A stretch of 6,148 nucleotides of DNA, from assembly GCA_021827445.1 (NCBI GenBank), contig JAKAVW010000188.1, forward strand, positions 1 through 6,148, read 5' to 3'. Within the stretch, counting starts at the first letter, position 1; each line of letters starts with the position of its first letter. Shown here one piece after another: positions 1 through 6,039 of this stretch. The position numbers and the translations under genes were made by a program. This DNA comes from Pseudomonadota bacterium (GTDB taxonomy: Bacteria; Pseudomonadota; Gammaproteobacteria; Acidithiobacillales; Acidithiobacillaceae). The notes under the pieces are model-generated. The model saw only the letters and a program-made list of their open reading frames with translations, had not been told where the DNA came from and searched no databases.

Positions 1-108
1 CTCACCCTGAATCAGGTGCAGGAGTTCCATGACGATGGCCGTGACCGCCGCGATAACGCCTGCGATGGCATCCCATTCCAAATTGAGCAGGCGTTTCGTG
101 TGCACCAT
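1..108 (-). CDS. Small hypothetical membrane protein, 5' end only
   Basis: The minus strand opens at an ATG at 108 and stays open for 36 codons to the window edge, so only the N-terminus is seen. The peptide begins MVHTKRLLNLEWDAIAG and continues into a hydrophobic stretch (about residues 14-33, rich in Ala, Ile, Val and Leu) that looks like a first transmembrane helix after a short basic N-terminus. The start is supported by a strong GGAGGGG Shine-Dalgarno at 111-117; an ATG three codons further up (120) runs into a stop at once. It follows the transporter gene on the same strand after 164 bp, so it could have its own promoter. I do not recognise a named family and assign no function. Confidence 0.65.
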   Translation of the reverse strand, partial: MVHTKRLLNLEWDAIAGVIAAVTAIVMELLHLIQGE

Positions 109-144
109 TACCCCTCCATGATGACGTTTTCCAGGTTTACAGGC

Positions 145-182
145 GACGGAAACTTTCCGGTTGGATCCCACTGGTTTCCGTC
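145..182. repeat. Inverted repeat in the gap between transporter and small membrane gene
   Basis: GACGGAAAC (145-153) is matched exactly by its reverse complement GTTTCCGTC (174-182), giving a 9-bp stem around a 20-nt centre. Two smaller dyads overlap it: CGGAAA-C-TTTCCG (147-159), and an imperfect one centred on GGATCC (157-174). In minus-strand RNA it would fold as a hairpin 37 nt upstream of the small membrane gene's start. No T-run follows, so it is not a canonical intrinsic terminator. It could be an operator, an attenuating or processing hairpin, or a small repeat element. Confidence 0.5.
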
Positions 183-224
183 CCGAGGCCAATGCTCTGG
201 GAGCGGGTACATCGCCAACCCCGT

Positions 225-236
225 CATATTAATATG
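225..236. promoter_or_regulatory. Perfect 12-bp AT-rich palindrome
   Basis: CATATTAATATG is a perfect palindrome lying 36 bp past the transporter stop codon. It is the most AT-rich spot in the gap, and could hold a -10 element (TAATAT) for the small membrane gene on the minus strand. The matching -35 (TTGCAT, 16 bp upstream) is weak. It may instead be a protein-binding dyad. The functional reading is tentative; the palindrome itself is certain. Confidence 0.3.
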
Positions 237-272
237 GATGCCCTGAGATGCAAGGATTGTCCGCTTTTGGCC

Positions 273-1361
273 TCATGGCAAAGGGCGGGGGATCCTGGTC
301 TTCGTCCCGGCGCGTAGACCCAGCCCCAAATGATGGATCATTCCGGCCAGGGTGATCACCCAAGCGAGCAGAGCCAGATAGAGGAAGACATGCCCGAGAG
401 GGAGTAAAAAGGGCAGATCCATGCTTTGCGCCATATGGAGCGTGCAGAGGCTGTACATGCCGAGGGGGAAGACGACGCCCCAGTAGAGAGGATCGTAACG
501 CATCGGAAGCCTCTTGACTCCGTGGCGCCAGAACTCCAAGGCGATCAACAGCGGAATCCACCAGCTTCCGGTGGCCCAGTAAAACACGGTGAAACCCTTA
601 AGGAATGGTAGAAGGGAGTGCAGATATGGTGCCTTGCCGCCGTTGGCGATGAGCAGGGAACCCGCCAGAGTGGAGATGGCCATGGCTCCCATGTTGATCC
701 AGTACGGCGGCACCAGATCCTCCGCCGAAAAACGGAAGAAAGTGTAACGATAAAAGATAAGCACCACGATCCAGATGTAGAGCATGCCGCCCCAAAGCCA
801 CAGGGAGAGGGCAATGAAGTTGAATTCCAGCCGATGCACAGGGTCCCAGTGCGCATCCAGAACGGCAGCGAGCACGGCGAGGGACTGGGCGGCGACCACT
901 GCCAGCAGCCAGATGCCGGTGATGCCCTCCTCCAGAGAAGGCTTATGTTTCTGGATGGTGAAGGCCGTAAAGATGCCATAGTTCAGTATCAGCCAAAGGG
1001 CCATGGCAAGCCCCCAGAGCAGCATCCCCTTTTTTTCCTCGTTCGCCAAAAGGACGAACTGGCTGCCGAGAATGGCGGATCCGGCTACCACGGAAAAAAA
1101 ACCTGGGCCGCTCTGGTAATCCTTGAAATCCACGCCCATCCGCCGACCGAAGCGCAGCATGCGCCAAATAGTCAGGAACCATAACACTACGTAGAATATT
1201 CCGTTGAGCCAGAAGAGTAACCGGGCGAGGAAAGAATCGCCCACCGCCTGAGCCGCCAAGGAGACAGCACCTGTGGCCATCACCAAAGCGAAATAGGCAG
1301 GAGCCAAGTTCTCGGCGGCGGAGTCTACCAGACGGGGCAGACCCGTCCGATTCCTTTCCAT
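273..1361 (-). CDS. TDT family (TehA/SLAC1/Mae1-like) membrane transporter
   Basis: A 362-residue integral membrane protein of the tellurite-resistance/dicarboxylate transporter (TDT) family, whose members act as anion channels or exporters (TehA, SLAC1, malate carrier Mae1, sulfite pump Ssu1). About ten hydrophobic segments can be marked, near residues 20-40, 45-66, 88-106, 113-137, 149-169, 183-205, 222-240, 252-275, 293-311 and 322-343. Family signatures are PAYFALVMATG (21-31) at the first helix, PPYWINMGAMAISTLAG (218-234) and the WGVVFPLGMYS stretch (294-304). The start has a GGAGG Shine-Dalgarno at 1372-1376 with a 10-nt spacer. It is the last gene of the unit, 30 bp after the DUF2945 gene. 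Substrate cannot be read from sequence; tellurite, sulfite or organic acid are all possible. Confidence 0.88.
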   Translation of the reverse strand: MERNRTGLPRLVDSAAENLAPAYFALVMATGAVSLAAQAVGDSFLARLLFWLNGIFYVVLWFLTIWRMLRFGRRMGVDFKDYQSGPGFFSVVAGSAILGSQFVLLANEEKKGMLLWGLAMALWLILNYGIFTAFTIQKHKPSLEEGITGIWLLAVVAAQSLAVLAAVLDAHWDPVHRLEFNFIALSLWLWGGMLYIWIVVLIFYRYTFFRFSAEDLVPPYWINMGAMAISTLAGSLLIANGGKAPYLHSLLPFLKGFTVFYWATGSWWIPLLIALEFWRHGVKRLPMRYDPLYWGVVFPLGMYSLCTLHMAQSMDLPFLLPLGHVFLYLALLAWVITLAGMIHHLGLGLRAGTKTRIPRPLP

Positions 1362-1391
1362 GTCGCTGCCCCCTCCGTAAGGCCTGGATGA

Positions 1392-1631
1392 TCAGTCCTG
1401 CGATCCTTCCTCAGCGAGACACAGGATGCCACCCTTATGGTAGGCCACATGGCGGCTTTTGTCGCTTTGGATGGCGTATTGCGGGTCTTCCGGGCTCGCA
1501 TGGTGGGTATAGCCGTGGACCGGAAAATCCTGCTCGTGGATGGCAACGATCCGCCCCGTTACCCTGCCTGCCTCCGAATTCCAGGTAACGTGATCGCCCA
1601 CGGCAAAGCGTGGTGCCGGCGGCTTTTTCAT
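1392..1631 (-). CDS. DUF2945 (hypervirulence-associated TUDOR-like) small protein
   Basis: A complete 79-residue soluble protein matching the DUF2945 pattern. An N-terminal F-x-VGDHVTWNSEAG motif (residues 9-22) leads into a short beta-rich segment (GRVTGRIVAI, 22-31). The C-terminal half reads PQYAIQSDKSRHVAYHKGG (50-68), the usual 'Y-I-SDK-HVA-HKG' ending of the family. The fold is an SH3/TUDOR-like barrel; its biochemical role is not established. It has no membrane segment or signal peptide. Its ATG lies 9 bp after the stop of the ferredoxin fusion gene and the GAGGA before it overlaps that stop, so translation is likely coupled. The family usually appears as a stand-alone gene, so its place between a redox protein and a transporter is informative. 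Confidence 0.8.
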   Translation of the reverse strand: MKKPPAPRFAVGDHVTWNSEAGRVTGRIVAIHEQDFPVHGYTHHASPEDPQYAIQSDKSRHVAYHKGGILCLAEEGSQD

Positions 1632-1640
1632 GAGGTGTCC

Positions 1641-2261
1641 TCAGCGCCAAAAGCTTACGTAGAAACGTGCTGGGCCCAGGAACTCCACCCGGTGCGGCAG
1701 ATCGGGCGGTATCCATGCAGGCCGTGCCGGACTCAGAATCCAGGCGCGGGCGCTGCCGTCTTCCAGGCAATATCGCAAGTTTCCTTCCAGGAGCACGATG
1801 CGCCCCCAGACCCCGGCTTTGGTGCGATGCTCATGGAGCAGGCCGGCGGGGGCGTCGTCGTCGGTGAATTCCGGTGTGCGCTGGTATTCCTTCAAGGGCA
1901 CGGGCGGCTCGGGCAGGGGCAATTCCTCCTCCTCTTCCCCGGTATCCAGATATGGGCGTTTATCCCGCACATGCCGCCACTGCTCGGCATCGGGCAGGGC
2001 AGGCTTTTTTTGAATGATGACGGGCCAGCGGCGTGCCAGGCGCGCGTTGAGTTCCGGATATTTTTCCATGCCGTCCGGCAAATCCACGTCGCGGAAGATG
2101 GCGTCTACCGGACACTCGGGCACACAGAGGGTGCAATCGATGCATTCGTCTGGATCGATGGCCAAAAAGTTGGGGCCCTCGTGGAAGCAATCCACCGGGC
2201 ATACTGTGACGCAATCGGTATACTTACACCGAATACAGGCTTCTGTAACCACATGGGTCAT
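1641..2261 (-). CDS. 7Fe ferredoxin (FdxA type) fused to a DUF1971/TehB-like domain
   Basis: The 206-residue protein has two parts. Residues 1-105 are a 7Fe-8S ferredoxin closely resembling Azotobacter FdI, with all nine cysteines kept (9, 12, 17, 21, 25, 40, 43, 46, 50). By that homology C9, C17 and C50 hold the [3Fe-4S] cluster and C21, C40, C43 and C46 the [4Fe-4S] cluster. The FdI tail (LPDAEQW, 89-95) is also present. After an acidic, proline-rich linker (about 106-122, EEEEELPLPEPP) comes a DUF1971 domain (123-206). Its marks are YQRTPEF, LLHEHRTKAGVWGRIVLLEG (141-160), PPDLPHRVE (185-193) and a FYVSFWR end. DUF1971 is a small cupin-like domain also found at the N-terminus of some TehB tellurite-resistance proteins. 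Ordinary FdxA proteins stop near residue 107. The Shine-Dalgarno AAGGGGG (2269-2275) with a 7-nt spacer fixes the start. It is the first gene of the unit. Confidence 0.9.
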   Translation of the reverse strand: MTHVVTEACIRCKYTDCVTVCPVDCFHEGPNFLAIDPDECIDCTLCVPECPVDAIFRDVDLPDGMEKYPELNARLARRWPVIIQKKPALPDAEQWRHVRDKRPYLDTGEEEEELPLPEPPVPLKEYQRTPEFTDDDAPAGLLHEHRTKAGVWGRIVLLEGNLRYCLEDGSARAWILSPARPAWIPPDLPHRVEFLGPARFYVSFWR

Positions 2262-2441
2262 TGGATATCCCCCTTAACGTATGCCCCGGAAATGCCTTCA
2301 ACGCCAGATCGGCGGGATTGCGCTCGCCCCATTTCCGAAAATCCGTCAAAACCGATCATCACGGCGTATAAAAGATGCCTCAATCAGAACTTCATGTCGA
2401 TAAACGGATAGATTTTATACCTATCCCGCGACTCGCCCGCG
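2262..2441 (-). promoter_or_regulatory. Leader/promoter region of the ferredoxin-transporter unit
   Basis: This 180-bp gap between the transketolase remnant and the ferredoxin fusion must hold the operon promoter if the genes are not read through from the remnant. On the minus strand a TATAAA (2414-2419) lies inside a small dyad, GGATAG-N9-CTATCC (2406-2426), and a second TATA-like stretch (TTTATACG) lies near 2365-2373. Neither has a convincing -35 partner, so the promoter cannot be placed with confidence. The dyad has no T-run and is not a good terminator for the remnant. Confidence 0.3.
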
Positions 2442-2687
2442 TTATAGTAGCCGTTGGGCTTCCTGTACCACATTTTCCACAGTGAATCCCAGATGGCGGA
2501 AATTTTCTGGATAGGGTGCACTGGCGCCGAAGCGGCTCAGGCCTATGGTGGCGCCCTCTCCCACCCATTCGCACCACCCCAGGGATGCCGCAGCCTCTAC
2601 GGCGAGCCGGACTTTGATATTCCGTGGGAGCACCGTATCCCGGTAAGCGGCCGGCTGGGCGCGGAATATCTCCCAGCTGGGCATGCT
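2442..2687 (-). pseudogene. Transketolase 3' fragment (last 81 codons)
   Basis: One minus-strand frame encodes the C-terminal end of transketolase, the thiamine-diphosphate enzyme of the pentose-phosphate and Calvin cycles. Recognisable stretches are SMPSWEIFRAQPAAYRD at the 5' side, AVEAAASLGW followed by VGEGATIGLSRFGASAP, and the terminal ENFRHLGFTVENVVQEAQRLL-type end before a TAA at 2442-2444. A full transketolase has about 650-670 residues. Here only the nucleotide-binding-like third domain tail is left, with no ThDP or pyrimidine domain, so it cannot be active. Similarity stops at SMPSW, where the transposase remnant begins in a different frame. It is a translocated or deletion-derived fragment; an intact gene presumably exists elsewhere. 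Confidence 0.85.
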
Positions 2688-3096
2688 CTTCCGCCCACTG
2701 CGCCTTGAGGCGTCCCAATGCCGCAGGGGAAAGTCCCTTGGCCTCTTCGCCCAGGAGGATAGAAAGCGCCCCCTGCATGTGGCCAGAAGATATCCCATGC
2801 AGATACAGCCAGGGGACTGTGGCCGCCACCGTCCGCGATTTACGCACATACGGTGGCATCAGTGTCGAATTGAATTTAATCCCCGAACCCGCGCGATCTC
2901 GAACCTTGGGGACCTTCACTGACACAGGACCCAGGGCCGTCATGATCTCTCGCTCCGGCAGGTGGCCGTTACGAACGACCGCCTGACGACCATTGACCAT
3001 CCGTACAGCAGAAAACTCTTCCAGCACTTGGTCTGCAAACCCTTTGTAGCAACAGTACGCCACCTTGCTCAGGTCACTTGTAACCCGCCTATACAC
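2688..3096 (-). pseudogene. IS256/Mutator-family transposase, N-terminal fragment
   Basis: From a GTG at 3096 the minus strand encodes about 137 residues of a Mutator-type transposase. The family's N-terminal region is clear: LEEFSAVRMVNGRQAVVRNGHLPEREI (about 25-51), GPVSVKVPKVRDRAG (56-70), FNSTLMPPYVRKS (75-87) and VPWLYLHGISSGHMQGALS (94-112), ending at LKAQWAEEH (130-138). Intact members have roughly 400 residues with a DDE catalytic triad in the middle and C-terminal parts. All of that is absent, so the piece is inactive. The frame stays open to 2392 (234 codons), but the tail past residue 138 is the wrong-frame reading of the transketolase remnant. No insertion-sequence terminal repeats were found. 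The first 20 or so residues do not look like the family, so the true 5' end may also be altered. Confidence 0.85.
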
Positions 3097-3259
3097 CAGT
3101 TTCGATCATAGCTCTCCGCATTGGCGTTCCTTCAGGACAATGCGGTGCGCGATGTGGCCCCAGTTTGGCTGACAGAGCCAGGCCCCCTCCGTGTAGCTGA
3201 TGAGATCGTTATTGATTGGATGACGCTTGCGGCGAACGGTGAAACCTATTTCCTGTCAT
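3097..3259. other. Gap between transposase remnant and regulator; no recognised gene
   Basis: These 163 bp carry no recognisable gene. On the minus strand, in the same frame as the transposase remnant, a stretch of 49 codons is open between the TGA just past the regulator stop and a TGA at about 3105-3107, but it contains no ATG, GTG or TTG. On the plus strand a 48-codon frame beginning at a TTG and ending at a TAG near 3268-3270 is also open, with no Shine-Dalgarno. Either could be debris of a disrupted gene or of the insertion sequence's left part. Nothing here supports a living gene. Confidence 0.5.
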
Positions 3260-3967
3260 CTACCGGGTAGACGATTTGCTGTTCGCCCATTGCCGTAACT
3301 CAGAAGGGCGGTGGATGTATATCTTGAGTTTTTCAACAGCTATCAAATGCTCCTCTCGCAATCGCTTCAACACACGAGAAAATGTTTCCGGGGTTAAACC
3401 TAGTCGGGCCGCGATCATGGCTTTTTTGGCAGGGAGAAGCAAACTCACGGGAGAATTTCCCGATGGGCAGAGTTCCAGCAGATATCCTGCAACCCGTTGG
3501 TCAGCGGATTCCACAGTAAGATGTCGCAACTCCATTATTAAATGACGTAAACGCAGACTCAGTCTGCCCAACATTTGCAGCATCAGCTCCTGATGCTGCT
3601 GTAGGGTGACGAGAAATATCGTAAGGGGAATTTCCAGAACCCGGCTCGGCATGGCCGCTATTGCCTGCACAGGATAACGATATCCCAAAAAGGCTACAGC
3701 TTCTGCAAAAAGGTCTCCGCCTTGCAAAATATCAACTATTTTCTCGTGGCCGTCAGCAGCCGACGTCACCAGCTTCACTTGTCCATCCAGAAGAAAATAG
3801 AAAGCGGTAGCTGCATCGCCTTCGAGGAAAAGGATTTGCCCGACACTCATCTCCAGAACACGTGCGCCCTTAAATAAATGCGAAAGGTCCTCATCCGACC
3901 AGACAGAGAATATTTCTGTTCGGCGCAATCGCTCCATTTCTGTTAACTCTACTTGGCCGATTGTCAT
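3260..3967 (-). CDS. Crp/Fnr family regulator, DNR-like (nitric oxide response)
   Basis: A 235-residue transcription factor with a cyclic-nucleotide-binding-type beta-barrel (about 15-125, including FLEGDAATAFYFLLDGQVKLV), a long dimerisation helix (about 125-150) and a C-terminal winged helix-turn-helix (about 178-225). The recognition helix reads TPETFSRVLKRL. Its E-x-x-S-R pattern is that of FNR-type proteins that bind TTGAT half-sites, and 'PETFSR' is typical of DNR, the NO-responsive denitrification regulator. FNR's N-terminal cysteine cluster is absent; the only cysteine is in the C-terminal half (about residue 167), so an oxygen-sensing [4Fe-4S] cluster is unlikely. The ATG at 3967 is chosen; a TTG directly before it (3970) is possible, and ATG codon 11 also precedes the conserved part. 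The Shine-Dalgarno is poor. It is divergent from hcp, whose promoter holds a matching box. Effector (NO, haem) is inferred. Confidence 0.85.
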   Translation of the reverse strand: MTIGQVELTEMERLRRTEIFSVWSDEDLSHLFKGARVLEMSVGQILFLEGDAATAFYFLLDGQVKLVTSAADGHEKIVDILQGGDLFAEAVAFLGYRYPVQAIAAMPSRVLEIPLTIFLVTLQQHQELMLQMLGRLSLRLRHLIMELRHLTVESADQRVAGYLLELCPSGNSPVSLLLPAKKAMIAARLGLTPETFSRVLKRLREEHLIAVEKLKIYIHRPSELRQWANSKSSTR

Positions 3968-4232
3968 CAATCTGGCTTTTGGGCGAACAAAACTGTGTCT
4001 AAAACCATCTTTACCCCATGATGCGGCTTTTACGGACCATAACTCAGCCTGTTATGTGCCTGCGGGTGGCGTCTCGCAGGCGGATTCAGCCGCCGGATTC
4101 CAGACAATTGATCGGGATAGGCGGAGCGTAGTGTGACGTTAAATACGTTACGCCGAATCTCCGGGCAGGGTCAATCGCCTGTCTTTTGCTTAGGGTTTCC
4201 CGTCGACGATCATGAGGAAGTGGCGCAGCCAC

Positions 4233-4246
4233 TTGATTGAAATCAA
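4233..4246 (+). promoter_or_regulatory. FNR/DNR-type operator upstream of hcp
   Basis: TTGAT-TGAA-ATCAA is a perfect match to the FNR/DNR/NNR consensus TTGAT-N4-ATCAA. The symmetry extends one base each way (CTTGATT-GA-AATCAAG, 4232-4247). Its centre (4239.5) falls at exactly -41.5 if transcription starts at 4281, the classic class II activator position. The divergent gene encodes a regulator with the matching E-x-x-S-R recognition helix, so it is the obvious candidate to bind here; another FNR homologue of the host could bind as well. Confidence 0.85.
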
Positions 4247-4268
4247 GGATGGTCCTGATCACAGCAGA

Positions 4269-4274
4269 TATTGT
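4269..4274 (+). promoter_or_regulatory. -10 element of the hcp promoter
   Basis: TATTGT matches four of six positions of TATAAT and lies where a -10 hexamer (-12 to -7) belongs when the operator centre is at -41.5 and the start is near 4281. No good -35 is present; the operator occupies that position, as expected for an activator-dependent promoter. The predicted leader is about 27 nt and contains the AGGAG ribosome-binding site (4298-4302). Confidence 0.6.
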
Positions 4275-4307
4275 TGACAAACAAGCACCACAACCTCAGG
4301 AGACACC

Positions 4308-5981
4308 ATGATGTTTTGCTATCAATGCGAACAAACCACCCGCAGCCCCGCCGGAATAGGCTGTACCAGTGAGCCGGGAACGTGCGGCAAGGATGAGGCC
4401 ACTGCCGGTCTGCAGGACATTCTCACGCACCTTATGAAGGGCATTGCCCAGTATGCGCGCCGGGCGCGGGCGATGGGTGTTGCCGACAGACGTACGGACG
4501 ACTTCATTTTTTATGGGCTTTTCACCACGCTCACCAATGTGAACTTCACTGCCACACGTTTTGTCCACCTGATCCAGGAGGCCAGCAAAAGGCGTGAACG
4601 GATCAAATTATTGTACGAGGAAGCGGCGCGAGAGCAGGGCAAGACTCCCGAAATCCTGTCCGGTCCGGCCCTCTTCCAACCTGCCGATAGTCTGGAACAA
4701 CTGCTGCGTCAAGCCCCTAGCGTCGCCATAAACGCCGACGTAGAACATCTCGGATCCGATGTGATCGGTGCTCGTGCCCTCATCCTCTACGGCATGAAAG
4801 GCGTAGCCGCTTATGCTCAACATGCCCGCGTCCTGGGTTATCAGAGCGACGAAGTCGATGCGCAGGCAGAGGAAATCCTGGACTACTTGGCAAGTAATCC
4901 AACGGACCTCGATGAAATGTTGGAAGAATCATTGGAAGTCGGCCGTTTGAACCTGAAGGTGATGGAGTTGCTTGACGTTGCCAATACGGACAGTTTTGGA
5001 GCGCAGGAAATTACCTCTGTGCGCATCTCCCCGATCCAGGGCAAGGCAATCCTGGTCAGCGGTCACGATCTCCATGATCTCAAACAAATCCTGGAGCAGA
5101 CCAAGGATCAGGGGATCAATGTTTACACCCATGGGGAGATGTTGCCAGCCAACGCCTATCCCTTGCTCAAGGCATACCCTCATCTGGCCGGGAATCTAGG
5201 GGGAGCATGGCAAGATCAGCAGCGTGAATTTGCAGATTTCCCTGGGCCCATTGTCATGACTTCCAACTGTATCATTGAGCCGGGCAGAAGTTATAAAAAT
5301 CGAATTTTTACCCTTGGCCCAGTGGGGTGGCCCGGCGTCCGCCATATCGACAATGGGGATTTCACCCCGGTGATCCAGGCCGCCAAGGCATTACCGGGAT
5401 TTACTGCCGATGCAAAAGAGCAGCGTATCACCATCGGTTTTGGGCATCACACTCTCCTGGGTGTGGCGGATAAAATCGTCGATGCGGTGAAACACGGAGA
5501 TATTCGCCACTTCTTCCTCGTCGGTGGGTGCGATGGTGTTTCTCCGGCGCGCAACTACTTCACGGAGGTGGCGGATAATGCCCCCGCCGATTCGGTAGTG
5601 ATGACCCTGGGATGCGGTAAGTATCGATTCAACAAGCATGAATTCGGAGATATTGGAGGCATCCCCCGCCTGCTGGATATAGGCCAGTGCAATGATGCCC
5701 ACTCCGCCATCCGGGTAGCGGGTGCCCTGGCCGAGGCATTCAATTGTGGGGTCAATGACCTGCCGTTGTCGATCATGCTCTCCTGGTTTGAACAAAAGGC
5801 TACAGCCATTCACCTTTCCCTGCTGGCTTTGGGTATCAAAGGGATCAAGCTGGGGCCAACCCTGCCTGCTTATCTCACACCAACTTTGGTGCAGAAGCTC
5901 CAATCACGTTTCGATCTTGATCTCGATCTTATTGGCGAGGCGCAAGCGGATTTGCAGGCGGCCCTGACGCATACGGCATAG
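4308..5981 (+). CDS. hcp: Hybrid cluster protein (hydroxylamine reductase / NO reductase), class II
   Basis: A full-length 557-residue cytoplasmic hybrid cluster protein. The E. coli homologue reduces nitric oxide to N2O under anaerobic conditions and hydroxylamine to ammonia in vitro, and can drive protein S-nitrosylation. The N-terminal motif C4-x2-C7-x11-C19-x6-C26 is that of class II enzymes with a [2Fe-2S] or similar first cluster, as in enterobacteria, not the Cx2Cx7-8Cx5C of class I. All ligands of the 4Fe-2S-2O hybrid cluster can be placed: H253, E277, C321, C408 (the persulfide cysteine in VGGCDG), C436 (LGCGKYRFN), C461 (IGQCNDA), and E495 and K497 in FEQKA. Their spacing agrees with E. 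coli Hcp. The start has AGGAG 5 nt upstream. Transcription probably depends on the TTGAT box upstream. The next gene is likely its electron donor. Confidence 0.96.
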   Translation: MMFCYQCEQTTRSPAGIGCTSEPGTCGKDEATAGLQDILTHLMKGIAQYARRARAMGVADRRTDDFIFYGLFTTLTNVNFTATRFVHLIQEASKRRERIKLLYEEAAREQGKTPEILSGPALFQPADSLEQLLRQAPSVAINADVEHLGSDVIGARALILYGMKGVAAYAQHARVLGYQSDEVDAQAEEILDYLASNPTDLDEMLEESLEVGRLNLKVMELLDVANTDSFGAQEITSVRISPIQGKAILVSGHDLHDLKQILEQTKDQGINVYTHGEMLPANAYPLLKAYPHLAGNLGGAWQDQQREFADFPGPIVMTSNCIIEPGRSYKNRIFTLGPVGWPGVRHIDNGDFTPVIQAAKALPGFTADAKEQRITIGFGHHTLLGVADKIVDAVKHGDIRHFFLVGGCDGVSPARNYFTEVADNAPADSVVMTLGCGKYRFNKHEFGDIGGIPRLLDIGQCNDAHSAIRVAGALAEAFNCGVNDLPLSIMLSWFEQKATAIHLSLLALGIKGIKLGPTLPAYLTPTLVQKLQSRFDLDLDLIGEAQADLQAALTHTA

Positions 5982-5992
5982 CACAATGGATC

Positions 5993-6022
5993 GCTGCTTC
6001 GTTCTGCAACGGACGAAGCAGC
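5993..6022 (+). repeat. Intercistronic hairpin after hcp
   Basis: GCTGCTTCGT (5993-6002) and ACGAAGCAGC (6013-6022) form a perfect 10-bp stem with a 10-nt loop, starting 12 nt after the hcp stop codon. No U-run follows and the next gene's Shine-Dalgarno begins directly behind it. It is more likely an mRNA-stabilising or processing hairpin, or a partial attenuator that lowers expression of the downstream gene relative to hcp, than a full terminator. Confidence 0.7.
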
Positions 6023-6039
6023 ATAAGGATGAGCACATC

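Larger units (their letters stand above)
3968..4307. other. Divergent regulatory region between the DNR-like regulator and hcp
   Basis: This 340-bp gap has no convincing gene. The hcp-proximal end holds the FNR/DNR box and -10 element listed separately. The central part contains several dyads: CCTGCG-N10-CGCAGG (4059-4080), GGCGG-N6-CCGCC (4079-4094), and GCGTA/TACGC (4126-4130 and 4149-4153) surrounding two direct copies of ACGTTA 9 bp apart (4136-4141, 4145-4150). No clear promoter for the regulator could be set on the minus strand, and no second TTGAT-N4-ATCAA box was found, so autoregulation through that site is not evident. A 64-codon minus-strand frame overlapping the hcp promoter is judged spurious. 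Confidence 0.6.

Noticed and set aside
618..1184. Plus-strand open frame (188 codons) opposite the transporter gene.
   Set aside because: Product is low in hydrophobic order and has no family features, while the opposite strand encodes a clear ten-helix transporter.
2258..2359. Minus-strand 33-codon frame starting ATG at 2359 whose TGA overlaps the ferredoxin start as ATGA.
   Set aside because: The overlap would suit a coupled leader peptide, but there is no properly spaced Shine-Dalgarno and no recognisable protein; the ferredoxin gene's own AAGGGGG site explains its start.
1437..2411. Long plus-strand open frame (324 codons) opposite the ferredoxin fusion and DUF2945 genes.
   Set aside because: The minus strand carries two recognisable families with good ribosome-binding sites; the plus-strand product shows no domain and is an antisense shadow of GC-rich codons.
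2392..3096. The 234-codon minus-strand frame taken as one complete transposase.
   Set aside because: Only the first 138 or so residues match the Mutator family; the rest is the off-frame reading of transketolase DNA.
3957..3970. Possible second FNR-type box over the regulator start (CCGAT-N4-ATCAA).
   Set aside because: One half-site fits only three of five bases and the site lies over the start codon, so it is probably chance.
4086..4280. Minus-strand frame of 64 codons between regulator and hcp.
   Set aside because: It covers the perfect FNR-type operator and hcp -10 element, has no recognisable domain and no clear ribosome-binding site.
5391..5903. Minus-strand frame of 170 codons inside hcp.
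   Set aside because: It is antisense to the region holding the hybrid-cluster ligands, which are all intact on the plus strand.
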